64,000 nt of DNA, from positions 29,479,130 to 29,543,129 of the forward strand of contig NC_073691.1 in assembly GCF_029784155.1 (NCBI RefSeq). Reading direction: 5' to 3'. A program made the position numbers and the translations under genes. The DNA comes from Uranotaenia lowii (taxonomy: Eukaryota > Arthropoda > Insecta > Diptera > Culicidae). The notes beneath the pieces are model-generated. The model was not told the origin of the DNA. It worked only from the letters and a program-made list of their open reading frames with translations, and did no database searches. This document shows, one piece after another, positions 11,555 through 22,892 of the stretch (positions are counted from its first letter, which is position 1; every line of letters starts with the position of its first letter).

Positions 11555-11650
11555 GTTCCGATTTTGGTCGGAAAACTGCCGGATTTTGGTCAGGAAACTG
11601 TCAGGTTTTGGTTGGAAAACTAACTGATTTTGGTCTGGAAACGACCCAGT
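11555..11650 (+). repeat. Short tandem repeat, about 4 copies of a 22-23 bp unit
   Basis: Consecutive units CCGATTTTGGTCGGAAAACTG, CGGATTTTGGTCAGGAAACTG, CAGGTTTTGGTTGGAAAACTA and CTGATTTTGGTCTGGAAACG-like. Local array only. Confidence 0.7.
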
Positions 11651-11739
11651 TTTTTTGACAGCTCACTCGCAAAAACTTATCGTCGTCAGGAAAGTTGGGT
11701 CACGAGGGCAGTGAATTGGTCCGAATTAGGTTTGATTTC

Positions 11740-11890
11740 TAGCAGAGGTGCCAGGTGTCCTGATTTATCAGGATTTGTCCTGATTTTCGAGCGACCGTCC
11801 TGATTTTTAAAAAAAATCTCGAATTGTACTGATTTTTTGAAATTTGTCCCTAAAATGTCCTGATTTGTCCTGATTTTCATAAAAATTTCT
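11740..11890 (+). repeat. Interspersed repeat with TGTCCTGATTT motifs
   Basis: Starts GCAGAGGTGCCAGGTGTCCTGATTT and repeats TCCTGATTT several times. The start is shared, inverted, with 44990-45025 (ATCAGGACACCTGGCATCTC), so this is a dispersed repeat whose full limits I cannot set. Confidence 0.55.
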
Positions 11891-12540
11891 TAAATATGAT
11901 CGAATTAGTAGTTAAACTATAAGAAAATCGAATAAATTAAGTATAAAATAGTCAAACCCATTCAACTGATGATAATCTTCGGTTCAGATGATATTCAAAT
12001 AGTATTTTTCGATATGAACTAGCAACAAGCTGCGTACTTGTTGCTGTTGTTGCATAAATCAAGGCGTTTACAGCACCTGTATTCAAGGTTGCCGAAATAA
12101 ATTCTGTGTTTTTGAGAAAAATAATTCTGACTTTCTGTGATTTTATCCAAAAATTCTGTGATGGATTTCTGTGATGCTATTTCCTTCAATTTCATAGAAA
12201 TTTAATGATAAATGGGGTCTTTTTTACATTTTAGTTGAACAAAATCAATAACCATCACCAATCTTATCATTCTTCTCCAATTCAAGGTAAGAAATCTAAA
12301 TTTGATGCTGTCAAACAAAATTGTAACTCATGTCGTTTGAATATTCTGCTATCAATGATCATGCTCTATACTCCTGACCTCAGTAAATATTTTAAAATTC
12401 TTTAGTGTTACAAAAAAGCAACCTCTTCTTAATATATTCAAACATGAATTAAAATAGTATTCAATGTTCCCTCAGTTTAAGATATTTAAGAGATTCTCAC
12501 GATTTGCTATAACTTTAATGTGATACCAAAGCTTATCAGT
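11891..12540. other. AT-rich DNA with TTCTGTGATTT repetition
   Basis: 12090-12180 has several TTCTGTGA(T/C)TT-like motifs after AAGGTTGCCG, suggesting a decayed small element. Otherwise featureless. Confidence 0.35.
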
Positions 12541-12544
12541 CAAC

Positions 12545-14150
12545 ATAAAGGAGTAATTTCAAATTGTCCTCTTAATTCGCTTGGAATTCGTATCATTTGT
12601 ATCGTTTAACAGTATTCCTAAAAAACTTAAATTTTTTAAATAATTTTTTAAAGCTGGTTCTCGACTTGCATAATCATATATTCCTATCTAGAGCTTACTT
12701 TTCAATCTGCTTCATCATGAATTTGTGTAGATTCCGAAACTATCTGCACAGCTTTCAGATTTAAAGTTGTTATCTAATTTCATTTTGAAAAAGACCAATC
12801 GGTTCGAGCTGTTCTCTCGACACACTTCATAAATGTTTCTTATCTGAGACTGTCGTTTCAACAAGTTCAGGCTGCTTTATCAACTCGCCTTCCAACACGC
12901 TTGTAGTTTCAATCAATAGTTTTAGAAAAAAAAATTCAACATGCCCTCAACGTATTCTCAAAACTCATTTAATGCTCGTATCATTATGTTTAAACTTTCT
13001 ACTCTTTTTGCTTCGTCACAATTGCAAGCTATTCTTCTAACGCACTCGTAATTATTTTAATTTTTTTCGCTGCCCTTTTCTCGAATCGCTAGATTTTTCC
13101 TTCTCATCTCAACCCGATTGATTATTCTCGTTAATACGCTCAGGCTGTTTTCTTGACTCGCCTACGAATTTTTTAGCTGTCTCCTCAATTAGATTGATGT
13201 TCTTATGAAGAAGGTTAGGTTGCCTTCCCAACTCGCCTATGAGTTCTCTATATGACATCTCAATTCACATCACTTGATATTCCAAACTGTCTTCTGAACT
13301 CTTTTTAAAAGTTTTTAACCTTGTTTAGAAATGTCTTCAATGGACTTGAGTTTCCATCCTCTCCTAGGTGTCCTCTGAAATCATTTCACGTTTTTTTTAC
13401 TTCAAATTGTCCTTGTGTTCTAAATTGATTTTATCTAAAAAAAATCTTCCTAATTTTCCTCTCAACCCGCATATTGGCGTTTTTTTTTTCAATTTATTTC
13501 AAGCTGTCCTGTAAATCCGCTTGATCACCAAGCTGTTCTCTCCACTTGCTGATTGGCGTTTTTTTAATTTGTTTCAAGCTGTACTCTCAACACGTCTGAT
13601 CACTAAGCGATCCTCTCATCTCGCTTATTGGTGTTTTTAATATATTTCAAGCTGTCCTTTAAATCCGCTTGATCACCTAGCTGTTTTCTCAACTCGCTTA
13701 TTGGTGTTTTTTTTATATTTATTTCAAACTGTCCTCTCAACCCGTTTGATCACCAAGTTGTCCTCTCAACTCGCTTATTCGTGTTTTCTATTTATTTCCA
13801 ACAGTCCTCTCAGCCCGTTTGATCACCAAGTGGTCCTCTCATCTTGCTTATTGGTGTTTTTTAAAGCTTTATTTAAAGCTGTCCTCTCATCCCGTTTGAT
13901 AACCAAGCTGTTCTCTCAACTCACTCATGGGTGTGGGTTATCTAAATTTTTAAGCTGTCCTCTCAACACCCTTGATCTTTTTTATCAATAAGTTTAGGCT
14001 GTCCTCTCAACTCGCCCTCCAGTTTCAAGCTGATCCATCAACTCGTTAAATTTTGTTTGGCTGTCCTCTCAACTCGTCTTCCAATTTGAAGCTATCCTCT
14101 AAACCAGCTAGACATTGTGAACATAAGCTGTCCTTATAACTCGCATAATA
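12545..14150 (+). repeat. Satellite block 2: subtype with GATCACCAAG and TTATTGGTGTTT subunits
   Basis: Same CTGTCCTCTCAAC core as block 1 but a distinct dimer: a 29-bp subunit (CTGTCCTCTCAACCCGTTTGATCACCAAG) alternating with a ~44-48-bp subunit (CTGTCCTCTCAACTCGCTTATTGGTGTTT...TTTATTTCAAG). Six or so dimers are clean at 13495-13960; at 13980-14110 the block switches to the TTTCAAG/CTCGCC form of blocks 1 and 3. 12545-13480 is heavily decayed. Confidence 0.85.
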
Positions 14151-15443
14151 TTTCATTTTCGTACTTGCTTCGGCATTATTTCTTTAAACTTTTTGCCCAT
14201 TTGCAAAAACACTTGTTATTTATCACATATCATATCGATCAATTAGCTCGCGAAAATCATCCGACTGTACAACTATTTTTTGCTTTAACAAAGAATTACC
14301 AATTTTACCGCAGTTTTTTCGCAATGGGTAAAGTTACTGATTTTAAATCAACTGATTTTTTTTTCTCTCGAGTCCAGTAAAATTGGAAAAAATATCTTAC
14401 ATTTTGCTAGGAAAATTATTTTTCTACTGTGATATTTTACTAACTTTTGTATGTTTTAATTAAGAATAGTTGGAATATATTAGAGACTAAGATTCCGATA
14501 TTGAATAAGGTTCTCAGAGCAAAAGGATTTAAGTGCAAACTGATTGATACTTTGGATTCATAAGAATATTTGAATAGCATTCTTATGCTCGTTTAAATGT
14601 GATATTTTATTATTTGAATATTTTTAGGATATACCAAGAGAATTCAAATTAATCTCTACTGACAAGTTTATAGCAATAACACTTTGAACATGATTGATAT
14701 AAAATGCATAAGAATTTTCTACCCACGTCAACCGATTGCATCATCGCGAAATTTTAGTTGCCGGTGGCCAAAATCTTTGGCGCGATGGTCCTTTTTTGGT
14801 GGTCAAGTTTGGCGCATTTTCGTTCTATGGCACTTTGGCTAGTCTATCAGGTTGTTGATGTTGACCGGTTTCTCGTTCCGATACCGCAGTATGTTGGCGG
14901 TGTTTTACGCACTACGGTCGGTTTGAGTTTAGCCCTCGGCCTGTCTGTACATTAGTTCTGGGGAGCACGGCAAGAAAAAAAAAAGATGAACGGAAACGCT
15001 TCTGGTTCCGGTAGTTCCATTTGGTGCTTTAGATCCCGGAACCAATCTTGCGGAATGTGCGTTGATTTTTCGACAATGCACTGTTAATAATTCGATGTAC
15101 AATGTTCTATAAAATGTTTTTTTTTTTTTCAAAAAAATCCGAAAAGATTTGTTTGTGTGTTTTGGGCATACATGAAGATAATTCAGGATTTTTTTTTATT
15201 AAATTAAGAATTTTTTATTTTTGAACATTTTCATGGTGAGCCTCGATAACCAGAATTCCTCGTTAGCAGCCTGGCCACGTATTGACGTGGTGCGTACGTA
15301 TGTTATCCTGGGGCGTATTTGCATAGATACGTTTGGGCGGCTCGCGAGCCGGTTCAATCGTTTTCCGAAACTGATCACTCGGTCCCAAACCACCCGGTCT
15401 TCCTGTACACTTCTGCCTTATTCCAGAAGTTTCACAGTTTCCC
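14151..15443. other. Intergenic DNA, no gene recognised
   Basis: 14150-14750 is AT-rich. 14750-15443 is GC-richer and continues, after removal of the hAT-like insertion, into 17596-17900. It may be single-copy host sequence; open frames of 60-77 codons look like chance. Confidence 0.4.
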
Positions 15444-15451
15444 GTTCAAAG
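15444..15451. other. Target site duplication, left copy
   Basis: GTTCAAAG, identical to 17588-17595. It abuts the TAGGGTGGTC terminus of the hAT-like element. Confidence 0.85.
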
Positions 15452-16391
15452 TAGGGTGGTCGGATTTACCGGTTTTTTTCAAATCCGGTATTTCGGTATT
15501 TGTAATTTATTAAACCGATAAAACCGGTAAAACCGGTATTTTTCAAAGTATATCGAATTCATGAGAAGGTTCCGCCTAATTGCAGTAGTAATGGCATAAA
15601 ATGCTCAGAATTTATAACGCAATAGATTTTGCAAGATGTTCAATTGAAAAAGATGGTATTGTGCCTTTAACCATCCCTGTGTCATAAATCTATCATCACC
15701 CTCATGATAATCGTGATATTTATAATCGTCATTTTATTATTATAATTTCGCACTCAGGTTGCAGAAATTATAGACGTTTCATATAATTGACGCCCTCAGA
15801 GTCAAAGGGGTATAAGTGACAAAATAGTCGATTTTGAGTTAATGATGCCAAACGATTTTTCATATTTCAAACGATATTTCATGAATTTTTCGGATTTTTA
15901 GAATTTTATTTGCATACTCTTACATTCGAAAGAAAAATATAAATTCTTGAAAAATATATGGAAAATAACCAAACACAACAATTTAAATGATATGAAATTT
16001 CATATACAAAAAGATTTTTTGTAAAAAAATGACTTAATTAATTACTAAACAATACTCAAATTGGTTCACTTACAAAATTAAACAATATTGTTGTCTAAAA
16101 ACCAGAGGTTTTCCCGCAACCTAGGTCGTGATCGCATTAATTTTCCCTTTCAAAAATTAAAACGAACGAATAGTAATAAAAATCTTTTAAAAAACCAGTC
16201 AAACCAGTCAGCAATAAGCCTCTTTGTTGCTATAATACTGTTGCAAATTTATGAAAATTTTGTTACTGCTTTGTTTGGAAAAAGAAAATGCTCCAACAGC
16301 GTTAAAAATAAATCAACAGAGTTCCATCAATTACCTTAGAAATTTCATTAAAAACATTCTAACATGTGTTTCAATGCTGACTCTGTTGAAA

Positions 16392-16943
16392 GGCGTCGTA
16401 CACAAATTACGTAACGCATCTAGGGGGGAGAGGGGGGTTGAGTCTGCGTTACTTGCTGTTACATAGGGGAGAGGGGGGGTACTTGGTTCAGTTACGTAAA
16501 AAATAAATGGAAGAAAACATAAAGAAAAGAATTGTAATTTTCATTTTTTGGCGAGCAGATCTACGCACCCCTTGTTCGAAAGCATCAATGGTGGATGAGT
16601 AGGTGCGTTCAGGGAAACACTGTTCATCAACAACTTTTTCTCATGTACTGGATTTCAACAGAGTGTGTGATCTACCAGTGGTGTTCGATGAGATCATGCG
16701 TTATCAAGGAGACATCAAGCCCATTGTTATTATTACCGTTGACGGGGGCCCAGATGAGAACCCCCGATACTTTGTGTACTTTTACTTAGAATTGCAAAAT
16801 TGAATCGGGGGGGGGGGGGGGGGGTATTTAGCGCTACGTAACTATAGAAGGGGGGTCCTATCAAACGTTACTTATGGTTACATAGGGGGGGGAGAGGGTC
16901 TAAATTCTAGATTTTTTGCGTTACGTAATTTGTGTACGACGCC
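16392..16943. mobile_element. Nested DNA transposon, 552 bp, perfect 26-bp terminal inverted repeats
   Basis: The left end GGCGTCGTACACAAATT...GTAACGC (16392-16417) is matched exactly, inverted, at 16918-16943. AAA lies on both outer sides; it could be a 3-bp target duplication as in PIF/Harbinger, but is too simple to prove it. The interior has a G18 run at 16807-16824 and a short coding-like block at 16603-16803. The perfect termini suggest recent movement or homogenisation. Confidence 0.85.
16603..16803 (+). pseudogene. Coding fragment inside the nested transposon, possible transposase-derived
   Basis: A 66-codon open frame including PVVFDEIMRYQGD and VDGGPDENPRY (16738-16770), then FVYFYLELQN. 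The order of conserved-looking residues suggests a real protein ancestor. I associate the VDGGPDENPR block with large uncharacterised arthropod and cnidarian proteins of transposon origin, but from memory only. It is far too short to be functional, so the element is probably an internal-deletion derivative. Confidence 0.4.
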
Positions 16944-17587
16944 AAACATTTGAAGTCTTTAAACAAAGTAAGAAGTTTATAATCAGATTTCAACATTTTG
17001 AATTTTAAATTTTTGAATGCCCGGCACCGCTTAGAACGATTTTGATAAACTTGGTCTGTTTATAGATAACACAATTTTGAATCTATTAACGAAATTCCAA
17101 TTTTTCAATGAAAAATACAGTGATTATTGTGAAGCAATCCTAAATTTCTTGTAGCTGTATCTTTTTTTCATTCATTGTACACTTGTACAATGTACAGTCT
17201 TCAAATGTTGTGGAGCGTCAGCTCGATAGCTGAAAAAATATCATCTGAGAGAGAGATGGCAGTTTGTCAATGCTCTTTTGAACGCCACTATAGCTTTAAT
17301 TCAAAAAGCTACATCGACAAGTTTAAGCAATAATCAAATTTCACATAAACTTTGAAGTAAGGTTTTTGAGCTTAGATTTTGAAGCTGGTTAAACATAATA
17401 TAAGTATTCGTACACATTCATTTTTGGTAAAAAAAAACATTTAGCTGAGTAAATTTTATTACAGTACCAAAGAATGATGAAAAATTTACCGGAAATGCCG
17501 GTTTTTTACCGTCCCAAAAGTCGGTATTTCGGTATTGAAAAAACGGACGGTTTTTCCGGTTTCGGTAAAACCGGTTAGACCACCCTA

Positions 17588-17595
17588 GTTCAAAG
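17588..17595. other. Target site duplication, right copy
   Basis: GTTCAAAG, matching 15444-15451. Confidence 0.85.
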
Positions 17596-20520
17596 GCGCC
17601 GAAGGCCACAGGAACCGGCCAACCGGGAAACAGTTCGCTTCGGCTGCTGCATTTGGGTGTGAGTAAACATTTCGGTAAGTTTAGATTTTAGTCGATGTGG
17701 TTTCATTAGTTTTTCGGAATCGAGGAGAGGGGGGAGGAGATACGCACGTACGCACCAGCACACATACGAAGCCATACCTACTTATATTTCTGAGTGGAAA
17801 AACGGGTGTCTATATTCGCGATTGGTGCGGAGAAAAAGTTGCGGTGCGTTTGACTCCCGGAACAGTCGGCTTCTAACTAGGAGGATGCTGCTGCCTAATT
17901 GCAGGCGCTCACTTCATAAGGATTACAGTTCAGACCAATTTTATGATGTGGCAAGTTTTAATTATGATTTTTTGAATCTATATATTTAAATTCCACTGAT
18001 TGCCTTGGTAAATTGAAGTAAGGAAATAAATCAGCATAAATTGATCATTAATAATAAGTCTTAGACCATAACCACAAAAATAGAAAAAAGAAAAAAATGT
18101 TTCTACCGTTAAAACCATACTCAACCAATCATTCGTCAAAGTTGTTTCAGTCATTGTAAAGAAATTTTGAATAGTGGATTCAAAAGTTGACATTATTTGA
18201 TGCATTTTGGTATCATTGGAATCAAATTCATAACATCTATATAGAAGAATCTAAAAATTCATACAAAAAAAAATCTACTCATCGTTTTAATATTTAAACG
18301 CCGATATTTGCTGTTCCTCAGAATCTTTTAAAATTTAATTGAGTTGGTTAGAGAGCTGTTGACTTCAAGATCATTTTAAAATTGAAATTTTATTTTTTCG
18401 TTGTTTCCCTAACTAAGTAGCAATCAGTTTAGTCAATTGCATACTTTACGGATATGACATAATAATCCACTTTATGGTTTATTTGATAAAAATTATAAAA
18501 TCAAATAACCATGAGGTAAAGTGACCTTTAGTGACCTTGATGATTTTTTGACCATGTTGAACATATTTTTTGAGGTTTTAGTAATATTTTTGAGGTGGGG
18601 TGGTCCAGCCAGACCCAGAAACAGTAAAATAGCACATCTGCAAGCAAATTTTTCTTCTCTAAACTCAAAATTTCCAATTTTAAATCAAATTTTGATAAAC
18701 GATCAAAACTATTCAAGAATAATAATCTCGATCCAGAACTTAAGTTAAAACCTTTAAATTTTATCCCAGGAAACACAATTCTATTACGGGTTTTCAAAAA
18801 AATTTCTCAGTGGTTGAAAGAAACTTAAGACCAAATATCGGATTTTAATTAAATTAGACTAAGCTTTCCGAATTGCTTTAATTTGGTCGGATTTTTTTCA
18901 CCTCATTTGCAAATTCAAACAGCTATTTCAATTAAGAATCATGTATTTTATGTAAAATTTTTTTCCACAAATTTTATCAAAATGATCATGAACGATTTTT
19001 AGAAGTCTAAATTACTATTTAAAATTGCCTTATGTGTTTTAATAGAAAAAAAAATCAAGTTTTTCTCTTCATAATGTTGATGAAAAAAATCATAAATAAG
19101 TAAAGTAGTTTCCTAAAAGTTTCAGTAAAGTTAAGGATAGAATCATTTTTTGGTTTTGTGATTCCAAATTCCCTTGCAAACATTTAAATCAATGTGTGAT
19201 CAGATTTTGGATTCTGTATTCAGTTTATTGTTTTTGAATTTTTGTTGGATCATCATTGGGATTAAATCCGGATTTGAATCTTTGTTTTTCATTTCAAACT
19301 AGGTACGTTTTCCATGTTTAAAACACATTATTTCATAACATGAAAAGATTTGTTTTTAAATTCCAACCCATTTTTACGATATGATTTCGAAATGTTTGCT
19401 TTAATGTCTAATGCAGAATCAGATCTTAACAAACTGCGAGATATCTCGTAGCTGCATTCCTACGAGTATGCTTGAAAGGATAACTCTTAAGTTGTAAATT
19501 CAAGCACGATATTATATCCTACAAAATCGAACAAAACGTTATAAATAACTCAACAATATTAATCATTGAAAATTTGGTCAACCAAAATAGATGACTTGTG
19601 TTTAAAAAAATTTCATGATTGTAATCTAAAACGGGAAATTCGGAAACAGTTCCATCATTCGCAGTCACAAGCCCAAAATTCAGGGTTCAATAGAATATTT
19701 CCGGCTAACGGCTCTGACACATATTTCGCATTTTGCTGCTTAATTCAATGAAATTATAATCTGGAAATGAAATTTTCAAACCGTTTTCACATTCCGAATT
19801 CAAATTTTGAATTCTGATTTAAATTGCAGGATTCAGATTTGGAATTCAAATTGAAAATTCAATTATAGATTGAAGTTATGTTTTTTTAATCAAAATAAAA
19901 CAGCTATGAAGAAGCTGGTTAATCCAAACCATAAGAAGTCACAGATAATAAATAAATTGTTTTGAAAATTTTGAGCGACTTTGTCGATGAATATTATAGA
20001 TTTAAAATGATAGACGGATAGACCATAGGAAAAAAGTTGTTGAGGTGTTGAAAAGAGCGAGGAGCCTTTTGAATAGAAGCTTGACCACATTTGAATTTGA
20101 GATCATTTCAAACATTTTGTTCTTAGAAGAATCTCGATTTAAATTTTTAAAAAATTGCAGGATTCTTATTAAACATGATAAACTTTTGATGGTCCAACAA
20201 CTTGTACTTAATTTTCTTGTGAAAATTCAGCTGGAAATATATTTTATCGGTTTGTTGTTCAACATTATGAATATTGCAGTTTCTTCAAACACAAAGTACA
20301 AACTTAAATCTTTAAATTTGAATCGAGTTTACAAGAGTAAAAAAAAATCTGATCCAAAGTGCAAACTTAATTTTAAAGGTTTTTTTTTGTAAATATTTGC
20401 TACATTTTCACCAATGCTTGCAATGGTAATGCTTGTGGTTAAAAAAATTTAGCATATTACTTGCAAATTTAAGTAAGTACCAAAAGTTTTTCTATGTACT
20501 CGCTCGCGCTTGATTTTTTT
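17596..20520. other. Mostly AT-rich intergenic DNA; a diverged copy of the GCCCGGATTT family at about 18880-19060
   Basis: 17596-17900 is the GC-richer continuation of host sequence across the hAT-like insertion. At 18880-19060, motifs in the order TTCACCTCATTTGCAAATTCAAACA, then ATCATGAACGATTTTTAGAAG, then ATTTAAAATTGCC match the interior of the repeat at 25703-26170. The rest shows no recognisable gene or repeat. Confidence 0.45.
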
Positions 20521-20529
20521 TTTGATCAT

Positions 20530-21990
20530 ATACCAAAGCCATCCTCTCAACACACTTCCCAGTTTCAAGACCAGTTCTCTACTTATTTGAAAATGAAACA
20601 ATTCATTCGAGCTTCCCTCTCGAAACGTTTCATTGGTTCCTAATTCTTGCTGTGTCATTCCAATATATTCCTCTAATAGAAAAACTGTCTACAAATGATT
20701 TTTGATCAATTTTGAATTGTCATCGCGACACACTGTATGATTCATTCTTATTGCTAACTATCTTCAAGCTGTCTTCTCGACACGCTATTTACCTATATTC
20801 AAAGCTGACTTCTCAGCTTGCTTTCTATTTCAAGCTGTCCTCTCAACTCACTTGAAAATTTCACCAATGCGTTCAGGTTATCTTCTCGCCTTACCTTTAT
20901 TTTTAAAACTGTCCTCTCAGCTCACTTTAAAGTTTTATCAATACGTTCAAACTGTCCTCTCAATTGCCTTTCAATTTCAAGCTGTCTTCTTAATTCGCTT
21001 GAAATTTCTATCGATACTTTCTGGCTGTCTTCAATTCACCTTTTTTCTCTCAAGCTGTTCTCTCAACTTACTTAAGAGTCTCATCGATACGCTCAGGTTG
21101 TCCTCTCAACTCGCTTGAAATTTCTATCGATACGTTTAGGCTGTCCTCTAAACTCACTCAATTTCAAGCTGTCCTCTCAAGCCACCATAAATTCCTATTG
21201 ATACGACCAGGTTGTCCTTTCAATTCACCATTCATTTTAATACTGTCCTCTCAACTCACTTAAGAGTCCTTTTGATACGCTCAGGTTGTCCTCTCAACTT
21301 GCTTGAAATTTTAATTGATGTGTTCGAAGCGAAGCTGCCCTTGACCCACTAGAAATTTCTATCGGTACGTTCAGGTTTTTCTCTAAACCCGCCTTTCTTT
21401 TTCAAGCTGTCCTCTCAAATGACTTAAAAGTTTTACCGATACATTCAGGTTGACCTTTCAGCTCACTTGAAATTTTTATTGATACGTTTAGGGCTCCTTT
21501 CAACTCACCTTCCAATTTAAAGCTGTCCTCTCAACCCACCAGAAATTTCTATCGATTAGTTAAGGTTGTCCTCTCAACTCATCTTTCTTTTTCAAACCGT
21601 CCTCTCAACTCACTTGAACATTTTATCAATACGTTCAGTCTGTCCTCTCAATTGCCTTCAAATTTCAAGCTATCTGCTAAACCCACTTGAAACTTATATC
21701 GATACGTTCAAGCTGTTCTCTCTACTCGCCTTTATATTTCAAGCTGTCCTCTCAACTCACTTCAAAGTTTTACCGATACGTACAGGTTGTTCCCTCAACT
21801 CACCTAAGCTCTATCGATGCGTTAAGGTTGTCCTTTCAACTCGCTTGAAATTTCTATCGATACGTTCATGTTTCACTCTCAACTCGCTTTTCAATTTCAA
21901 TCTGTCCTCTCAACTCGGTGTGTTTTTTCAAGCTGTTCTATCAACTCACTTTGAAACTTTACCAATACGTTCAGGTTGTCTTCGTTAATT
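20530..21990 (+). repeat. Satellite block 3: 43-bp plus ~30-bp alternating subunits
   Basis: The clearest block. From 20834 the subunits alternate CTGTCCTCTCAACTCACTTGAAA...CAATGCGTTCAGG (43 bp) and CTGTCCTCTCAATTGCC...TTTCAAG (28-31 bp). Occasionally a 43-bp unit is doubled, for example at about 21055-21140. The 43-bp subunit often carries TATCGATA (exact at 21009, 21125, 21697 and 21855). Frames up to 140 codons here are repeat translations. Confidence 0.88.
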
Positions 21991-22289
21991 ATTCAACCGA
22001 ATATCATCAATAATCATTCAGCCTCCGAATATAATCCAACCGCGTTGCTTATTGCTTCAACTTCTTTTTGACCCAGTTTTTTCCCAGGGAGTGAGTCTTA
22101 ATCCAGGGATTATTTATTCGATTAACATCAAGAAGAAAAGCTCATAATTTTTTTTTTTCATCGAAACTCACCAGATCAGGAGATTTACAATCTTATTTTT
22201 TATTTCAGTAAACCGCTCTTGATTATTTTGATAAAATAGCCCAACAAATTTCGTTTTCGAATGCAAAAGTATAAAACAAGTACTCAATC

Positions 22290-22430
22290 TGGTTTTTTTG
22301 TCTGATTTTTCCAATAAAGTGAATAAATCCGGGCTTTTTTCAATGAGATCCAGGCTCCTGGCCCGGATAAGACTTTTCTCAAATTCGATGCCAAATATCC
22401 ATGCAAGTCCGGGTAAATTCGGACACTTAC
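22290..22430 (-). repeat. 5' fragment of the GCCCGGATTT repeat family, inverted
   Basis: The reverse complement contains GAGAAAAGTCTTATCCGGGCC and CCCGGATTTATTCACTTTATT in the same order as 30700-30790. Only the 5' part of the ~430-bp element is present. Confidence 0.6.
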
Positions 22431-22479
22431 CAAGATGCTTTCTTTACCACATTTCCACTACTCTTCTTAACACTCGGCG

Positions 22480-22656
22480 TGAGATTTGTGAAGGGATGGT
22501 ATACAGTCGGCCTCCGCAAAACAAATCATTACATGTGCTGTACTTCCCTGCCTATCATCGACTACATGGACTGTGATCGATGTTTACTCTAGGGTCGAAC
22601 TCACGAACATCGGCTCAGGAAGCAACTGACTTGCCAACTGAGGTATACCACAACGT
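22480..22656 (-). mobile_element. tRNA-derived SINE, minus strand
   Basis: On the minus strand the head reads TATACCTCAGTTGGCAAG (Pol III A box) and GAGTTCGACCC (B box), then AGAGTAAACATCGATCACAG. The first ~80 bases match the SINE at 50262 closely (TCAGTTGGCAAG, CTCCTGAGCCGATGT, AGAGTAAACA). The tail diverges, and no target duplication was identified. Confidence 0.72.
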
Positions 22657-22892
22657 CGTTATTGGTTCATATTGAAGGTCTGAAATCCTCAAAACTGTAC
22701 GTACAGTGAGATTGTGTTGCTTGATCCCGCAACCTTTCATTTGGTTCATTGTGCAATGTTGATTGTTTCGAGCCAATCACGAAGTTCAATTATTATGCCA
22801 TCCGCCAGGAGGATATTCTGTAGTTGATGGAAATCTCAAGCTCAAGCTTGTTATGAGTGCCTTTGTGCCCTTTTTGTGGCTTAAGTCCCTTC

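Larger units (their letters stand above)
15452..17587. mobile_element. hAT-like DNA transposon, 2136 bp, non-autonomous
   Basis: Ends are TAGGGTGGTC (15452-15461) and the inverted GACCACCCTA (17578-17587), a perfect 10-bp terminal inverted repeat inside a perfect 8-bp target duplication. Subterminal regions on both sides are dense in ACCGGT/CCGGTA motifs (15465-15545 and 17485-17577), a hAT-style arrangement. An 8-bp duplication with short terminal repeats is characteristic of the hAT superfamily. The interior is AT-rich with no transposase I recognise, and it contains a second inverted-repeat element (16392-16943), so the net length before that insertion was about 1.58 kb. Confidence 0.82.

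Noticed and set aside
20818..21988. Leu/Ser-rich frames of 85-140 codons in satellite block 3, and similar frames in block 2
   Set aside because: Repeated VLSTHLKILSIRS-type phrases track the satellite unit; chance open frames.
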